DNA from: Planctomycetaceae bacterium UBA6172
Lineage (GTDB): Bacteria; Planctomycetota; Planctomycetia; Pirellulales; Pirellulaceae
Direction of reading: 5' to 3'
DNA: 6,678 nucleotides
NCBI GenBank assembly: GCA_002422955.1
Contig: DITY01000299.1
Span: forward strand, 1-6,678
Of the stretch, positions 6,490 through 6,678 are shown one piece after another (position 1 is the stretch's first letter; every line of letters starts with the position of its first letter). The position numbers and the translations under genes are program-made. The notes beneath the pieces are model-generated. The model ran no database searches. It was not told the origin of the DNA and saw only the letters and a list, made by a program, of their open reading frames with translations.

Positions 6490-6537
6490 ATGCCGGATGC
6501 TGACGATTTTTGGCAAGTCCTCCAATGGTTTCTGTGA
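6490..6537 (+). CDS. Possible 15-residue leader peptide overlapping the DUF1501 start
   Basis: ATG at 6490 opens a short frame, MPDADDFWQVLQWFL, ending in TGA at 6535-6537. It begins 7 bases before the DUF1501 ATG, in another frame, and overlaps it by 41 bases. No Shine-Dalgarno is seen for either. It could compete with or couple to translation of DUF1501, but a chance ATG is the simpler explanation. Confidence 0.12.
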   Translation: MPDADDFWQVLQWFL

Positions 6538-6678
6538 CGGCGTATCCCGTCGCGGGTTCCTCAAGATCGGCGGTTTGGGGATGGGCGGGCTGTCGATGCC
6601 CCAGCTGCTCCGCGCCGAGGCGGCCAACGGCATCAGCGGCTCGAACAAATCGATCATCATGGTCTACATGCCGGGCGG
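6497..6678 (+). CDS. DUF1501 family protein with Tat signal, 3'-partial
   Basis: The first 60 codons are present before the window ends. Residues 17-23, SRRGFLK, are a clear twin-arginine motif, followed by a Gly-rich hydrophobic stretch (IGGLGMGGLSM, 24-34) and a probable cleavage region near LLRAEA (37-42), indicating folded export through the Tat system. KSIIMVYMPGG (51-61, last codon incomplete) is the typical first strand of DUF1501 proteins, a family abundant in planctomycetes and related to the alkaline phosphatase/sulfatase fold; its biochemical role is largely unknown. An in-frame TGA at 6488-6490 makes the ATG at 6497 the first possible start; no good ribosome binding site precedes it. 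In planctomycetes these genes often follow a DUF1549/DUF1553 cytochrome-like gene, which is absent upstream here. The family call rests on the N-terminus only. Confidence 0.85.
   Translation, partial: MLTIFGKSSNGFCDGVSRRGFLKIGGLGMGGLSMPQLLRAEAANGISGSNKSIIMVYMPG

Larger units (their letters stand above)
6058..6496. other. 439-base divergent intergenic region
   Basis: This lies between the divergent starts of the transporter and the DUF1501 gene. It contains the transporter's translation signals and candidate promoter at the left, GC-rich hairpins in the middle, and a candidate promoter plus leader for DUF1501 at the right. Open frames exist on both strands (for example 6229-6483 minus from an ATG at 6483, 84 codons, and 6274-6537 plus without a good start), but none has a ribosome binding site or a recognisable domain. 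I annotate no protein gene here. The composition of 6300-6490 is codon-like on both strands, so a decayed gene or a conserved non-coding element remains possible. Confidence 0.5.

Noticed and set aside
6170..6490. 106-codon plus-strand frame in the intergenic region
   Set aside because: The product is rich in Pro, Arg and Ser without a domain, and the start has no ribosome binding site. Other frames over the same bases look as good, so no single frame can be chosen.
1..6678. CRISPR array, tRNA or rRNA gene, insertion sequence
   Set aside because: No regularly spaced direct repeats with unique spacers, no cloverleaf or rRNA-like sequence noticed, and no transposase or terminal inverted repeats.

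Overview
The window looks like chromosomal DNA from a planctomycete, probably in the Pirellulaceae (Rhodopirellula and relatives). The reasons are its GC-rich coding sequence, a DUF1501 protein with a Tat signal, a sorbosone/glucose dehydrogenase fused to PKD, cytochrome c and carbohydrate-binding domains, and mostly weak Shine-Dalgarno sequences. This is judged from recognisable protein families only; no search was run.

Layout: (1) 1-1458 (+) is the 3' part of a gene for an exported, probable outer-membrane beta-barrel protein; its true start lies left of the window. (2) It converges, with a 9-base gap, on a 899-residue secreted PQQ-type sugar dehydrogenase gene (1468-4167, -). Both stop codons lie in one small inverted repeat. 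(3) A 153-base spacer (4168-4320) carries two families of short tandem repeats, one containing TACAAT boxes that could be -10 elements. (4) 4321-6057 (-) encodes an AspT/YidE/YbjL-type membrane transporter with two membrane halves around two RCK_C-like domains. (5) A 439-base divergent intergenic region (6058-6496) holds the transporter's strong ribosome binding site, a candidate promoter with an overlapping palindrome, several hairpins, and a candidate sigma70-type promoter (TTGACA-17-GATGAT) facing right. (6) 6497-6678 (+) is the start of a DUF1501 gene, cut off by the right edge.

How the genes fit together: the transporter and the dehydrogenase lie in the same direction and could share a transcript, but the repeat-rich spacer with its own -10-like boxes makes separate control of the dehydrogenase plausible. 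The dehydrogenase carries its own electron acceptor (a c-type heme domain) and a C-terminal sugar-binding module, so it looks like a self-contained extracytoplasmic carbohydrate oxidase. The barrel protein and the DUF1501 protein also belong to the cell envelope or periplasm, but nothing here ties all four genes into one pathway. I found no RNA gene, CRISPR array, insertion sequence or phage gene. No clearly new system is visible; the most useful leads are the dehydrogenase architecture, the repeat-rich spacer, and the intergenic region before DUF1501.
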